Source of the DNA: Alteromonadaceae bacterium 2753L.S.0a.02
Lineage (GTDB): Bacteria; Pseudomonadota; Gammaproteobacteria; Pseudomonadales; Cellvibrionaceae
Reading direction: 5' to 3'
DNA: 64,000 nt
Assembly (NCBI GenBank): GCA_007827375.1
Contig: VISH01000001.1
Span: 310,001 to 374,000, forward strand
The notes under the pieces were generated by a model. The model made no database searches. It saw only the letters and a list, made by a program, of their open reading frames with translations, and was not told where the DNA came from. Shown one piece after another: positions 25,947-35,297 of this stretch (its first letter is position 1; the number at the start of each line of letters is the position of its first letter). The position numbers and the translations under genes were made by a program.

Positions 25947-26384
25947 ATGACTTATTTCGGTAGCTGCCTGTGTGGTGCGGTTAAGTACCAGGTTAATAAA
26001 TTTGAAAAAGACATGGCACACTGCCATTGTTCAATGTGTCGCAAATTTCACGGTGCGGCCTTTGCCACTTTTGGTGAGGTATCGGAACACAACTTTAAGT
26101 GGATATCCGGTGACGACTTGCTAAACAGCTATAAAGCACCCAATGGCACGGTGAGGAAATTTTGCAGTCACTGTGGTTCCAGTCTTGTATTTGAATCGGC
26201 CGCGTCACGAAATGCAAAACTTATTGAAATCGCGATTGCCACTTTAGATGAAAGCCAAGGCTTAGAGCCGGACGCCCATATATTTGTTGAGTCCAAAGTC
26301 CCTTGGTTAAGCTTAAATGATTCACTTCCCAAATATATCAATCACAGAAACAGCCAGCAAACAAACTTCAAGGAAATTCCATGA
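25947..26384 (+). CDS. GFA/CENP-V family zinc protein (first of two)
   Basis: 145 residues starting at MTYFGSCLCGAVKYQ, with AGGA 9 bases upstream. Cys ligands appear as SCLCGAVKY, HCHCSMC-like (CHCSMCRKFHGA) and FCSHCGSSLVF, the zinc-binding pattern of the glutathione-dependent formaldehyde-activating (GFA) fold. Formaldehyde activity is not proven for most members. The gene begins only 26 bases after the IS30 right repeat, so its promoter may have been replaced by the insertion. It overlaps the next gene by 4 bases. Confidence 0.9.
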   Translation: MTYFGSCLCGAVKYQVNKFEKDMAHCHCSMCRKFHGAAFATFGEVSEHNFKWISGDDLLNSYKAPNGTVRKFCSHCGSSLVFESAASRNAKLIEIAIATLDESQGLEPDAHIFVESKVPWLSLNDSLPKYINHRNSQQTNFKEIP

Positions 26385-26797
26385 AAGGACAATGCCTCTG
26401 TAAAACCATTCAATTTGAATTTGAACCACACGATCAAGAGGCACTTAATTGCTACTGTTCGATATGTAGACAATCACATGGCGCCGACTATGCGACCCAG
26501 GTACCTTCATCAAAAGCTTCGTTGAAATTTATATCCGGCGAAGACAGCCTCAGTGAATATCAATCGAGCAAATTTGGGATTCGCGCGTTCTGCAAACACT
26601 GTGGTTCCCGCTTAATGAATTACGCCAAGGGGGATGTAAGTAAATATTTGAGTGTGTCACTTTCCTGTATTGTGGAGCCTCATGAAATTAAACCCATTGC
26701 CAATGTGCAAGTCGCCTCAAAGGCGGGTTGGGTTGAGCCTCGAAGCGACGTGGAAAGCTTCGACGTATTTCCGGATTACATCAGTAAATATATGTAA
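26381..26797 (+). CDS. GFA/CENP-V family zinc protein (second of two)
   Basis: 138 residues, homologous to the preceding protein, with the same Cys pattern (QCLCKTIQF, CYCSICRQSHGA, FCKHCGSRL). The ATGA overlap implies coupled translation. The pair probably arose by duplication, and the products could form a heterodimer. Its last codons form the left arm of a terminator hairpin. Confidence 0.9.
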   Translation: MKGQCLCKTIQFEFEPHDQEALNCYCSICRQSHGADYATQVPSSKASLKFISGEDSLSEYQSSKFGIRAFCKHCGSRLMNYAKGDVSKYLSVSLSCIVEPHEIKPIANVQVASKAGWVEPRSDVESFDVFPDYISKYM

Positions 26798-26824
26798 TTA
26801 CTGACGTAATCCGTTTTGTTTCAG
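26773..26824 (+). terminator. terminator built into the end of the second GFA gene
   Basis: GGATTAC-a-TCAGTAA (26773-26787) pairs with TTACTGA-c-GTAATCC (26798-26812), 14 base pairs with one mismatch, followed by GTTTTGTTT. The left arm and loop are coding, and the stop codon (26795-26797) lies in the loop. Confidence 0.75.
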
Positions 26825-26839
26825 AAACGCTAAAAAATT

Positions 26840-29089
26840 CTACAGTTTAACAGTAGCTCGCTTAACATCAGCTGAGCTACCGCCTACCATAATGTCGAAC
26901 TCACCGGGCTCAAATACAAATTCGCCTTTTGCATTGTAAAAGCCGAGCTCTTTTTCGCTCAGTTCGAATTCAACAGAGCGGGACTTTCCAGGGGCTATCA
27001 TAATTTTTTCAAAACCTTTCAATTCCTGAGTCGGTCTAGCCAGGCTGGCGACACGATCACGAATATAAAGCTGCACCACTTCCTCACCGCTAACCCGGCT
27101 GTGATTGGTCACTTTTACGCTCACCAAAACCTTACCGTTTTTAGTCGTAGCATTCAGGTTCGAATAACCAAAGTTGGCGTAGCTCAAGCCGTGTCCAAAG
27201 GGATACAGCGGGGTATTGGCTTCATCGATATAGCGCGACCAGAACACATCATCTTTTGGTCCGGGTCGACCCGTTGAAAAGTGCTGATAGGAAAAAGGCA
27301 CCTGCCCAATGCTGCGCGGAAACTGCATCGGTAATTTGCCACTGGGGTTGTATTCGCCAAACACTACATCGGCGATCGCATTGCCGCTTTCGGTTCCCAG
27401 TTGCCAGGTTTGTACGATTGTCGGCACATGTGCATCGGCCCAGGATAGATCAAGCGGCCGACCACTGGCGACGAGCAAAACAATATTCTTGTTTGCGGCG
27501 TAAACCGCCTCAAGCAATTCCTGCTGCAAGCCAGGCAAATCGAGACTGGTACGACTACGCCCTTCGCCCGATTGATAACCGTGTTCTCCCAGTATCATAA
27601 TCACCAGGTCAGATTCCCCGGCAAGTTTTACAGCCGCGGGAATGCCTTTACGGTCTTCAGTTTCGACGCTGATATCAGTATTGAATTTTTCCACGCCAAC
27701 ACTGAATTTTACCCCCTGCTGATAGTGAATATTCTGCGAATAAACCTTTAAACCCTCAAGCAGCGATACAGCGGTATTATCATCCCCAGCCACTCGCCAG
27801 GTACCCAGTGGGCTGTTTTTATCAGACGCCAATGGCCCGATCACCGCAATGTTTTTCTGCGACTTGGAAAGCGGCAGCAGGCCCTTGTCATTTTTGAGTA
27901 ATACGATTGAACGCTTGGCTACGTCACGTGCGGCCGCTTTGTGATTGCTGTGGTACAACCATTTTTCAGCACGGTTTTTGTCGTTGTAGCGGTAGGGGTC
28001 ATCAAACAATCCCAATTCGTACTTCACTGTTAAAATGCGGCGCACCGCATCATCAATAAGATTTTCATCAACAACACCAGAAGCCACCAGCTTTTTCAGG
28101 TGTTTGATATACGCGTGGCTTTCCATATCCATATCGGAACCGGCAACAACCGCGCGCTTTGCTGCTTCGGAGAGATCTTGCGCGACGCCGTGATCGACCA
28201 TTTCTTTAATGGATGCCCAGTCGGATACCACAAACCCTTTAAAGCCCCATTTGCCCTTAAGGAGATCGCGTTGCAGGTAGGTCGACCCGGTTGATGGCGT
28301 ACCGTTTAAGGTATTAAAGGCATTCATAAAGGTCTTTACATCGGCCTGTACAGCGGCTTGGAATGGCGGCAGAACACTGTTGTGCAAGCGGTATAAACTC
28401 ATATCCACACTGTTGTAGTCGCGGCCAGCCTCCGCAAATCCGTAACCGGCGAAATGTTTGGCGCAGGCGGCTATGGTGTCTGGTTTTGAAAGATCATCGC
28501 CTTGAAAACCTTTAATGCGGGCAATTGCGATTTTACTACCGAGGTAAGGATCTTCTCCGGCGCCCTCAGCGACTCGCCCCCAGCGGGCATCGAAAGAAAT
28601 GTCCACCATTGGAGCGAAAGTCCAGTTGATTCCTTCGGCGGAAGACTCAATCGCGGCGATGCGTGCAGATTTTTCGATGGCTTGTAAATCCCAACTGGCC
28701 GCTTCTGCCAAAGGAATCGGAAACAGCGTTTTGTGCCCGTGAATCACATCTAAGCCAAAAATTAAAGGGATACCCAGACGTGTTTCTTGCACGGCAATTT
28801 GCTGAAATTCGCGAACGTTTTGAAAACCCCGTACGTTCAATACCGAGCCCACTAATCCTGCCCGCAAATCATCGTATTTTTTCTTGTTATCTCCCTGTGT
28901 GGGAGCCGGCCCAGTAGCATCCCAAAAGCCGTTGTACTGGTTCATTTGGCCAATTTTTTCGTCGAGTGTCATTTTTTGCAAAAGACTCTCGACTTTTTCG
29001 GGAGTTCCTGAGCTTTCAGCGCGAACCACTGAAACCAATAAAATCAACACACTAAACAACAGAAAATAAGCGTTACGTCGTTGCGCCAT
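26840..29089 (-). CDS. glycoside hydrolase family 3, beta-glucosidase (BglX-like)
   Basis: 749 residues with a signal peptide (LLFSVLILLVSVVRA). The family 3 N-terminal barrel contains VDISFDARWGRVAEGAGEDPYL-type sequence, AACAKHFAGYG, and the nucleophile Asp in GFVVSDWASI. The second domain has VIMILGEHGYQSGEGRSR, where the Glu may be the acid/base. A C-terminal fibronectin-III-like domain follows (about 650-749). The layout and length match periplasmic BglX. It cleaves beta-linked gluco-oligosaccharides from the non-reducing end and fits a plant-polymer degrader. Confidence 0.93.
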   Translation of the reverse strand: MAQRRNAYFLLFSVLILLVSVVRAESSGTPEKVESLLQKMTLDEKIGQMNQYNGFWDATGPAPTQGDNKKKYDDLRAGLVGSVLNVRGFQNVREFQQIAVQETRLGIPLIFGLDVIHGHKTLFPIPLAEAASWDLQAIEKSARIAAIESSAEGINWTFAPMVDISFDARWGRVAEGAGEDPYLGSKIAIARIKGFQGDDLSKPDTIAACAKHFAGYGFAEAGRDYNSVDMSLYRLHNSVLPPFQAAVQADVKTFMNAFNTLNGTPSTGSTYLQRDLLKGKWGFKGFVVSDWASIKEMVDHGVAQDLSEAAKRAVVAGSDMDMESHAYIKHLKKLVASGVVDENLIDDAVRRILTVKYELGLFDDPYRYNDKNRAEKWLYHSNHKAAARDVAKRSIVLLKNDKGLLPLSKSQKNIAVIGPLASDKNSPLGTWRVAGDDNTAVSLLEGLKVYSQNIHYQQGVKFSVGVEKFNTDISVETEDRKGIPAAVKLAGESDLVIMILGEHGYQSGEGRSRTSLDLPGLQQELLEAVYAANKNIVLLVASGRPLDLSWADAHVPTIVQTWQLGTESGNAIADVVFGEYNPSGKLPMQFPRSIGQVPFSYQHFSTGRPGPKDDVFWSRYIDEANTPLYPFGHGLSYANFGYSNLNATTKNGKVLVSVKVTNHSRVSGEEVVQLYIRDRVASLARPTQELKGFEKIMIAPGKSRSVEFELSEKELGFYNAKGEFVFEPGEFDIMVGGSSADVKRATVKL

Positions 29090-29327
29090 GGAAAGGAACC
29101 TCTTAACTATTATTGTTAATGAATTTTACGCCACCATAGTTAAGCGCATGGTGAGCAACAATTCGCCGTATCGATAAGAAAGGTTCTTTTTACCATAGCA
29201 AACCACAACACTTCTGGGTGATTTCCGTATCCACTTGCCAGACTAAAAGATTTTGTTATAGGAATTAAATTTGTTATTCGATAAGCTGAGATTCTTAACC
29301 CTCTTAATAAAACCAGGAAGGTACAAC

Positions 29328-30545
29328 ATGTGTAGAAGGAGCTCAGAGAACCTCTTTCTTTTTTTTAAATCAGCCCTGCTGCTATGCTGCCTGCTTTCAA
29401 GAATCGGCGAAGCAAGCTCCCCGGAAAGTATCTACCAAGCCCTTAAAGATGCCGCGCAACAAGAGCTGGCCAACACCGGTACTCCCTCACTGCAAATAGC
29501 GGTGGCCAGTGATGCATCGAAAATTATGAGTATTGCTGTCGGGCTCGCAGATGTTGAGAATCTGGTGCCCGCAAAGAATGACACCAAATATCGTACCGCA
29601 TCGGTCGCTAAATGGTTTACTGCAAGCGCGGCCTTACTTTTGAGCGAAAAGGGCAATCTGGATCTGGATGCACCCGTGCAGAAATATTGCAGTGATTACC
29701 CCGTTAAGCATTGGCCGATCACCACACGGCAATTGGTAAGCCACACCGCAGGCGTGCGTCACTACATTGATTTTGAGGCAGAGATACGCAAAGCCACCTC
29801 GAAATCTGTCAAAGCGGCTCTTGAAAAACAACAGCTGTTGGAACAGGTAAGCGAAGTTACTCGGTACACCGATGTAATCGCACCCTTAAATTCCTTCAAA
29901 AATGACCCGCTGATGTTTGAACCAGGAACCGATTGGTTATACAGCTCGTTTGGCTATCGTTTGCTCGCTTGCGTAGTACAGGGAGCTGCCAAGCAAACCT
30001 ACACATCGCTTATGGAAGCACTCATTTTTACGCCTTCGGGAATGACGCATACCCAAGCCGACGATGCCTGGACGATAATTTCTGAACGCAGCGCCGGCTA
30101 CCACTTGAATCGCGACAGGAGCTTGCGCAATGCCGATTTACGCGATGTTTCCGAAAATCTGCCAGCTGGTGGATACCTCTCAACAGCTACCGACCTAGTG
30201 AAATTCGCTCTCGCATATAACAGTACGCTGGTTTCGCCAAAGACGCGGAAATTGATGTCTGAGTCACAACATGCTCCGTTGGACAATTCCCAGGAAAAAA
30301 CCTGGCGAGACGCCATTCCCCAGGCGGATAAGTACGGTTACGGGTTGATGCTGTTTTCCAAATACGAACCTGGATTAATTGGCCACACAGGCCGACAAGC
30401 CGGCGGTTCGGCAATTTTATTATTGCAACCTAACACGGGAGTGGCGGTCGCAGTTATGACCAATGCGAAAGGCTGGAACGGCTTTTTACCGTTTGCGTTA
30501 AAAATAAAATCGATATTTGAGAAATATTTGGAAATACCCAGATAA
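29328..30545 (+). CDS. class C beta-lactamase-like serine hydrolase, exported
   Basis: About 405 residues from the ATG at 29328, which has AGGAAGG 7 bases upstream; an in-frame TTG at 29271 is less likely. A signal peptide precedes the domain. The family motifs are S-x-x-K in TASVAKWF, a tyrosine motif in YSSFGYR and HTGRQAGGS near the end (the HTG box). These fit the penicillin-binding/esterase superfamily. The YSS in place of the YxN of true AmpC enzymes argues for a peptidase or esterase rather than a resistance enzyme. It is coupled to the VanZ-like gene by a TAATG overlap. Confidence 0.88.
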   Translation: MCRRSSENLFLFFKSALLLCCLLSRIGEASSPESIYQALKDAAQQELANTGTPSLQIAVASDASKIMSIAVGLADVENLVPAKNDTKYRTASVAKWFTASAALLLSEKGNLDLDAPVQKYCSDYPVKHWPITTRQLVSHTAGVRHYIDFEAEIRKATSKSVKAALEKQQLLEQVSEVTRYTDVIAPLNSFKNDPLMFEPGTDWLYSSFGYRLLACVVQGAAKQTYTSLMEALIFTPSGMTHTQADDAWTIISERSAGYHLNRDRSLRNADLRDVSENLPAGGYLSTATDLVKFALAYNSTLVSPKTRKLMSESQHAPLDNSQEKTWRDAIPQADKYGYGLMLFSKYEPGLIGHTGRQAGGSAILLLQPNTGVAVAVMTNAKGWNGFLPFALKIKSIFEKYLEIPR

Positions 30546-30931
30546 TGCAGAAACTTATTATTGCCCTTGCAGTCGCTTTTTTTGCTTTCATACTCTGGAT
30601 TATCTACCTGGCAAATACCGGCGGCCACAGTCCATTCTTTGATTTTATTCGCACCCAGCCAAACGGCGATAAATGGGGTCATTTCGCGCTGTTTGGTTTA
30701 CTGAATTTTGTTGTTGTTCTTGCCACACGCTATCGTTCGCTCAGTTTGGGAAAATTCAGAATCTACCAGGGCACACTGGGTGTACTAATATTCGTAATAA
30801 GCGAAGAGATAAGCCAGGTGTTTATCGCCACGCGTACTTTCGACCTCGTCGACCTATCCGCGGACTTTTTGGGTATAAGTCTTAGCGTTCTAGCCGCATT
30901 CGCCATTCCTAAAAAGCCGAGCACCACTTAA
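30545..30931 (+). CDS. VanZ-like membrane protein
   Basis: 128 residues, four hydrophobic segments. DKWGHFALFGLLNFVVV and EEISQVFIATRTFDLVDLSADFLGI carry the VanZ-family pattern (GDK-x-x-H-x-x-x-F and EE-x-Q-x-F-x-x-x-R-x-x-D-x-x-D). Function unknown; it is not evidence for glycopeptide resistance. It shares one base with the preceding stop codon. Confidence 0.88.
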   Translation: MQKLIIALAVAFFAFILWIIYLANTGGHSPFFDFIRTQPNGDKWGHFALFGLLNFVVVLATRYRSLSLGKFRIYQGTLGVLIFVISEEISQVFIATRTFDLVDLSADFLGISLSVLAAFAIPKKPSTT

Positions 30932-31028
30932 TCTGCTGTCTCGCCGGCACTTTGTGTTCTGGCAATTTGGCGCGCAATTGATCTTGGCCAAAAAAAAGGC
31001 TAAAACCCTTTGGCACCTAATTCACCAC

Positions 31029-31056
31029 TGGCACAGGAGTGCCATAATGGCTTTTT
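31029..31056 (+). terminator. possible terminator between the VanZ-like and lipoprotein genes
   Basis: TGGCAC pairs with GTGCCA around AGGA (31029-31044). A six-T run starts 8 bases further on (TAATGGCTTTTTT). The spacing from stem to T-run is longer than usual. Confidence 0.4.
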
Positions 31057-31127
31057 TCCGGAAATCTGCTTACAGGAGCAGGGATAGGACTCCAAATTCG
31101 GAAAATCAATTGAATCAGGAGGATGCC

Positions 31128-32432
31128 ATGAAACCGGCCTTTAGTGTATTCGCGATCGTTCTACTTATATCTGCCTGCGGCGGTTCAGGGGGGTCAAACA
31201 ACTCCGATGACCCCAAAACTTCGCCCACAGCACAACCTACATCAGCGCCAACTGAGGTGCCCAGTGCTACGCCGACACCAGCCCCGTCGGCCACAGCAAC
31301 ACCCACGCCGACTGAAGTGCCTACGATAACGCCAACGGCCACGCCGACACCAACGGCTACTCCCACACCAACGGCTACTCCAACACCAACGGCTACTCCA
31401 ACACCAACGGCCACTCCCACACCAACGGCTACTCCCACACCAACGCCGACTCCCACACCAACACCGACTCCGGCGCCTACAACAACTCCGGAACCCACAC
31501 CCGCTGTTATCGGTAGTTGGATTAATCCAAACGAACCTCGCTTGGGCATCAACATCGAGCCTGATAGGCTCACTTACTTTCACGTTGATAGCATTTACAA
31601 CTGCCTCAGGGAGCTGAATTCTTACGAAATTACCGAAATCAACGCGACAGAGATCTCCTACTATCTGGATATTCCTGGTGTATCTGATCCCAACCGGACT
31701 TACAGCTATAGTATCGCCGATGGTCAGCTGACACTTGACCCGCCCATTGCCATACTTGCGGAAGGAACTGCGCTACAAGCAACGCCTCTAGAAGTTCAAA
31801 ATAGCGAAATCTGCAGCGATGCATCCCGCACTGGTGGCATTAACTTAAGTGTTACGCTAGACGCCGACCCCAGCACGCTATCGTTGGGTAACGATGGCTA
31901 TTACATCGACTATGAATTATTGGTGACTTTCGATATCGATGGTGATCAGACCTTTAGCCTCGGGGATATTCGTGTGCGCTTCCGCCACCTCTCTCAACCG
32001 GGCGATACCCCCGTGCCCTGGGCTCTGGAAAATTTCAGTTACAGCGCTGAATTGCTGATTTACAAAGATGCCGATCAATCTACCTGGACCTATGAAGAAA
32101 TTTCAAATGTCTCACTCAACGACAAAACCCTGACATTCACTTTGCTGGCGGCCAGTCACCCAGCCATTGCTGCAATTAGTAACGAAACAGAAATCATGGC
32201 CCATACACACATGCAAACACCGGGCGATGCCAATTATCAAGCTTATTGGTATTGGGATTTCTTTCCAGAACAGGACAGCTACAGCAGCGACGGAGATACG
32301 ACTAGCCTGAGCGATCCCTCAGGCGACGTGCTCTACCAAACGCTAAACCCTGTTAGCGATTTATTCAGCACCAGTGAGGCGCGCCCAGAACAGGACATCA
32401 TTGCAATTGGCGTAACGGTTTTTAACGATTAA
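31128..32432 (+). CDS. lipoprotein with Thr-Pro repeat linker
   Basis: About 434 residues from an ATG with AGGAGG 6 bases upstream. The lipobox (LLISACGGSGG) is followed by a ~110-residue Thr/Pro/Ala linker of TPTPTA units and then a ~305-residue beta-rich globular domain of no recognised family. That domain includes an acidic D-x-D-x-D motif (FDIDGDQTFSLGD) that could bind calcium. The linker may span the cell envelope and display the domain at the surface. Function unknown. Confidence 0.8.
   Translation: MKPAFSVFAIVLLISACGGSGGSNNSDDPKTSPTAQPTSAPTEVPSATPTPAPSATATPTPTEVPTITPTATPTPTATPTPTATPTPTATPTPTATPTPTATPTPTPTPTPTPTPAPTTTPEPTPAVIGSWINPNEPRLGINIEPDRLTYFHVDSIYNCLRELNSYEITEINATEISYYLDIPGVSDPNRTYSYSIADGQLTLDPPIAILAEGTALQATPLEVQNSEICSDASRTGGINLSVTLDADPSTLSLGNDGYYIDYELLVTFDIDGDQTFSLGDIRVRFRHLSQPGDTPVPWALENFSYSAELLIYKDADQSTWTYEEISNVSLNDKTLTFTLLAASHPAIAAISNETEIMAHTHMQTPGDANYQAYWYWDFFPEQDSYSSDGDTTSLSDPSGDVLYQTLNPVSDLFSTSEARPEQDIIAIGVTVFND
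31347..31454 (+). repeat. 18-base tandem repeat coding for TPTPTA
   Basis: Six consecutive 18-base units related to ACACCAACGGCTACTCC(C/A) with one or two changes each. The unit is a multiple of three, so copy number can change without breaking the reading frame. Confidence 0.9.
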
Positions 32433-32447
32433 AACAGCGATTGTACC

Positions 32448-32478
32448 AGCGACTCTACCGCCATACGGCAGAGTCGCT
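32448..32478. terminator. strong hairpin between convergent genes
   Basis: AGCGACTCT-a-CCG pairs with CGG-c-AGAGTCGCT around a five-base loop, 12 base pairs with one mismatch. No T-run follows on either strand. It lies between the lipoprotein stop and the TSUP gene stop, so it may end or stabilise both transcripts. Confidence 0.55.
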
Positions 32479-33271
32479 AAATTCGCTCGAACAACGCAAA
32501 CGATGAAATTAACGAAAGTAAAACCGCCACGAATTTTTGTTGTTGATTGCCATTTACCCTCAAAGCAAACCGCTGCCCGAGGATTAAACCCGCAATACCT
32601 GCTATCACAATCTTCAACATAATTAAAAAATCGAAATTTGGAAACAATGCCAGGTGCGACAAAAAACCCACACTGCTAACCAAGGCAATAACAAATAGCG
32701 AAGTTGCCACCGCGGCAGTAATTGATAAACCCACAACGCAGTTTAAAAAGGGCACAATAAAAATACCGCCACCAACACCAAACAATCCCGATAAAAAACC
32801 TATTCCCAAACCACCGCTCACAGTGACCCAACGTTTTGTTTGCAGTTGCCGTGCAACCCCGCTAATACCAAGCTCGCAACAGATATCCCGATTGACATCC
32901 GGCTCCGGGGGTCCAACCAAACGTGGTCGAGCACCAGCATGGCGCCACATAACGACAGCGATTGCGATGGCTAATGCACTAAAACCGATGAGTAGCCAAG
33001 GCTCTGCAATATTGGCTGACATCCAGCGCCCTAAGGGTGCAGTCAGCATTCCGATACAACCCAACAATAAGCCTTGAGACCACTCGATATTGCGGTATTG
33101 ACTGGAAACACCGTACATCGCACTTAAGGCCACTGCGCCCAGCGCTGTGCCCATTGCGATATTCACGGGCATTCCCATCAATACGACCAATAATGGCACC
33201 GTAAAAACCGACCCGCCTGCGCCCGTAAATCCCAATAAAAAGCCCAAAATAATTCCAATAATGAGTTCCAT
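32477..33271 (-). CDS. TSUP/TauE-SafE family permease
   Basis: About 264 residues from the ATG at 33271 (GAGGAG 5 bases upstream). About eight hydrophobic segments form two repeats, each with the glycine-rich family motif: GFLLGFTGAGGSVFTVPLL and GFLSGLFGVGGGIFIVPFL. Members export or import sulfite, sulfoacetate or other organosulfur anions; the substrate here is unknown. It lies upstream of nothing on its strand and is convergent with the lipoprotein gene. Confidence 0.9.
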   Translation of the reverse strand: MELIIGIILGFLLGFTGAGGSVFTVPLLVVLMGMPVNIAMGTALGAVALSAMYGVSSQYRNIEWSQGLLLGCIGMLTAPLGRWMSANIAEPWLLIGFSALAIAIAVVMWRHAGARPRLVGPPEPDVNRDICCELGISGVARQLQTKRWVTVSGGLGIGFLSGLFGVGGGIFIVPFLNCVVGLSITAAVATSLFVIALVSSVGFLSHLALFPNFDFLIMLKIVIAGIAGLILGQRFALRVNGNQQQKFVAVLLSLISSFALFERI

Positions 33272-33334
33272 CGTCACTCCTCAGGCTTGGGGTACAAAAA
33301 ATCGTGGCATGCTTCGTATACGCTTTCTGCAACA

Positions 33335-33682
33335 CTATAAAATTTGAATGCTGTTGTCTAAATAAGGAAAAAGATGCTCATCAATATTGCCCCGCGAAAA
33401 AGCGAATAAATAAGGCCATGAATAAATGCTCTGACGATGACCATCTGCGAAATCAAGCTGTAAGCCTTCACGCCCCAGCAATTCCAGGTTCACGATTTCG
33501 CAACTGCCCTTCTCGAGCGGAATACCAACGATTTTCTTTGCTTGACAGCTGGCACATACACAGTGTCGCCGCAAATCAGCAAACTCAATCAAACTGTGGG
33601 TTCCATTCAGCCAAACAATTTCTAACAAACAATCTTGTTTATGAAGTTGCACGGCCGAAGGAGGAAACGGTAAAGATTCCAT
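33335..33682 (-). CDS. DUF971 domain protein
   Basis: 115 residues, the size of stand-alone DUF971 (gamma-butyrobetaine hydroxylase N-terminal-like) proteins. It shows the pattern LEIVW-x-x-G, LR-x-x-C-x-C-A-x-C and YSW-x-Y-L near the end. The CVCASC cluster may bind zinc or an Fe-S unit. Such proteins are often linked to Fe-S cluster handling, but the role is not firm. Confidence 0.88.
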   Translation of the reverse strand: MESLPFPPSAVQLHKQDCLLEIVWLNGTHSLIEFADLRRHCVCASCQAKKIVGIPLEKGSCEIVNLELLGREGLQLDFADGHRQSIYSWPYLFAFSRGNIDEHLFPYLDNSIQIL

Positions 33683-33905
33683 GACGGGTTCTCACACTGC
33701 TGGGCACCTCTGCAGTAGACCTAGCAACGACCAAGCCACGTTCGCAAGAAAATACTTATAGAGCTTTATATTGGAATGCAGTCAGCCTTTTTCAGTTGCC
33801 ATCGCAGACACTTTAAATAAAATGCTGCCAACTATTGATTTAGACTTGGGGGGGCGCGTAAAAACGCGCACCCATTTTGTGCTAATTGCACGGAATGCAC
33901 AGCGT

Positions 33906-35297
33906 TTAGGGTTGTCCCTGCTGTGGCCTTCGGGTACTTTTTTGGGACGAACGCGATCTTCGCTGAGTTGGGGCTTTGTTTTGTGGTGCGTTAGTTTTTG
34001 AGGCGTTACTTTTCGGCGTTGAGGTTCTCGAGGTATGGCTTTTTGGCGTTTTCCCTTTCGACAATTGCTTTTCTGAGGTATTACCCGAACGCTTAGACGG
34101 CTTGGTTTTTTTCACTTTTTTAGGCGACTTGGGTGCCGAATTACGGCTGGACTCCGGTAATTCATGTACGGGCTCAAAGCCATCCACATAGCGCCGCTCG
34201 ATAGTCTTCTGCGTTAAAATTTCAATATCACAGAGTTGCTTAATCTCATCCGCAGATACCAGCGAAATGGCCTGTCCGCTTGCGCCGGCACGACCGGTGC
34301 GACCAATGCGGTGTACATAGTCTTCCGGTACATTGGGTAAATCGACATTTACCACTTGCGGTAACTGATCAATATCGAGACCCCGCGCGGCAATATCTGT
34401 AGCAACCAAGGCGCGAATTTTCCCCGCTTTAAAATCAGCCAGGGCTTTAATACGCGCATTTTGACTCTTATTGCCATGAATTGGAGCCGAACTAATTCCC
34501 GCTTTTTCCAGAAAGGCGGCGAGCCGATTCGCACCAAACTTAGTGCGCGAAAATACCAACACCTGTTGCCAGTTCTCGGTTTTTATCAAATGGCTCAATA
34601 GCGCTGGCTTGCGCTTTTTATCCACGGGACACAACCATTGGGTAACACTCTTGGCGGTGGCATTGCGCGGTGTTACCGAAAACTCCACCGGATTGTGAAT
34701 TATGGTTTTAGCCAGTTTGCGAATGTCGTCGGAAAAAGTGGCCGAAAATAACAGGTTCTGACGCGCTTTCGGAAGTACCGATATAATTTTGCGAATATCG
34801 TGAATAAAGCCCATATCCAGCATGCGATCGGCTTCATCAAGTACCAGTATTTCCAGATGTTTAAACTTTACCGCATTTTGCTGATACAAATCCCATAAGC
34901 GACCGGGTGTTGCGATAAGAATGTCTGCGCCGCGGCGCAGGCGCATCATTTGAGGGTTGATTTTTACCCCACCAAATACCACTGTTGAACTGAGCGGCAG
35001 AAATTTACCGTATGCCTGAACGCTTTCAGCCACCTGTGCGGCAAGCTCGCGGGTGGGTGTTAACACCAAAGCACGCGCCTGATTTGAACCTGCGCGGTTA
35101 CCTTTCGAGAGGTTTTCAAGAATCGGTAAAGTGAAACCTGCTGTTTTACCGGTGCCGGTTTGCGCAGCAGCCATCACATCGCGTCCGGCTAGGATGGCGG
35201 GAATCGCTTTTTGCTGCACCGGGGTAGGTTGTTGGTAGCCTTTTTCACTTAAGGCCTTAAGGATCGACTCGGAAAGCCCGAGAGAGGCAAAACTCAT
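33906..35297 (-). CDS. rhlE: DEAD-box RNA helicase, RhlE type
   Basis: About 463 residues starting MSFASLGLS, as in RhlE proteins; the open frame reaches 35399 but the extra residues do not fit. Motifs: Q-motif (GYQQPTPVQQKAIP), Walker A AAQTGTGKT, PTRELAAQ, TPGRL, VLDEADRMLD, SATF, and the helicase C-terminal VATDIAARGLD and HRIGRTGRAG. After about residue 370 there is a basic Ser/Lys/Thr/Pro-rich tail, likely RNA-binding. It unwinds RNA in ribosome assembly or mRNA decay. Confidence 0.95.
   Translation of the reverse strand: MSFASLGLSESILKALSEKGYQQPTPVQQKAIPAILAGRDVMAAAQTGTGKTAGFTLPILENLSKGNRAGSNQARALVLTPTRELAAQVAESVQAYGKFLPLSSTVVFGGVKINPQMMRLRRGADILIATPGRLWDLYQQNAVKFKHLEILVLDEADRMLDMGFIHDIRKIISVLPKARQNLLFSATFSDDIRKLAKTIIHNPVEFSVTPRNATAKSVTQWLCPVDKKRKPALLSHLIKTENWQQVLVFSRTKFGANRLAAFLEKAGISSAPIHGNKSQNARIKALADFKAGKIRALVATDIAARGLDIDQLPQVVNVDLPNVPEDYVHRIGRTGRAGASGQAISLVSADEIKQLCDIEILTQKTIERRYVDGFEPVHELPESSRNSAPKSPKKVKKTKPSKRSGNTSEKQLSKGKTPKSHTSRTSTPKSNASKTNAPQNKAPTQRRSRSSQKSTRRPQQGQP

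Noticed and set aside
29328..30545. AmpC-type resistance gene
   Set aside because: The tyrosine motif is YSS rather than YxN, and the HTG box and context fit a serine peptidase or esterase of the same fold.
30545..30931. Glycopeptide resistance from the VanZ-like gene
   Set aside because: VanZ-like proteins are widespread in bacteria without resistance, and no vanHAX genes are present.
31115..31573. Minus-strand open frame of Gly-Val repeats opposite the Thr-Pro lipoprotein
   Set aside because: It is the mirror image of the plus-strand repeat; the plus strand has a strong RBS, a lipobox and a globular domain.
33771..34001. 76-codon plus-strand open frame overlapping the end of rhlE
   Set aside because: It overlaps the clear rhlE tail and has no RBS.
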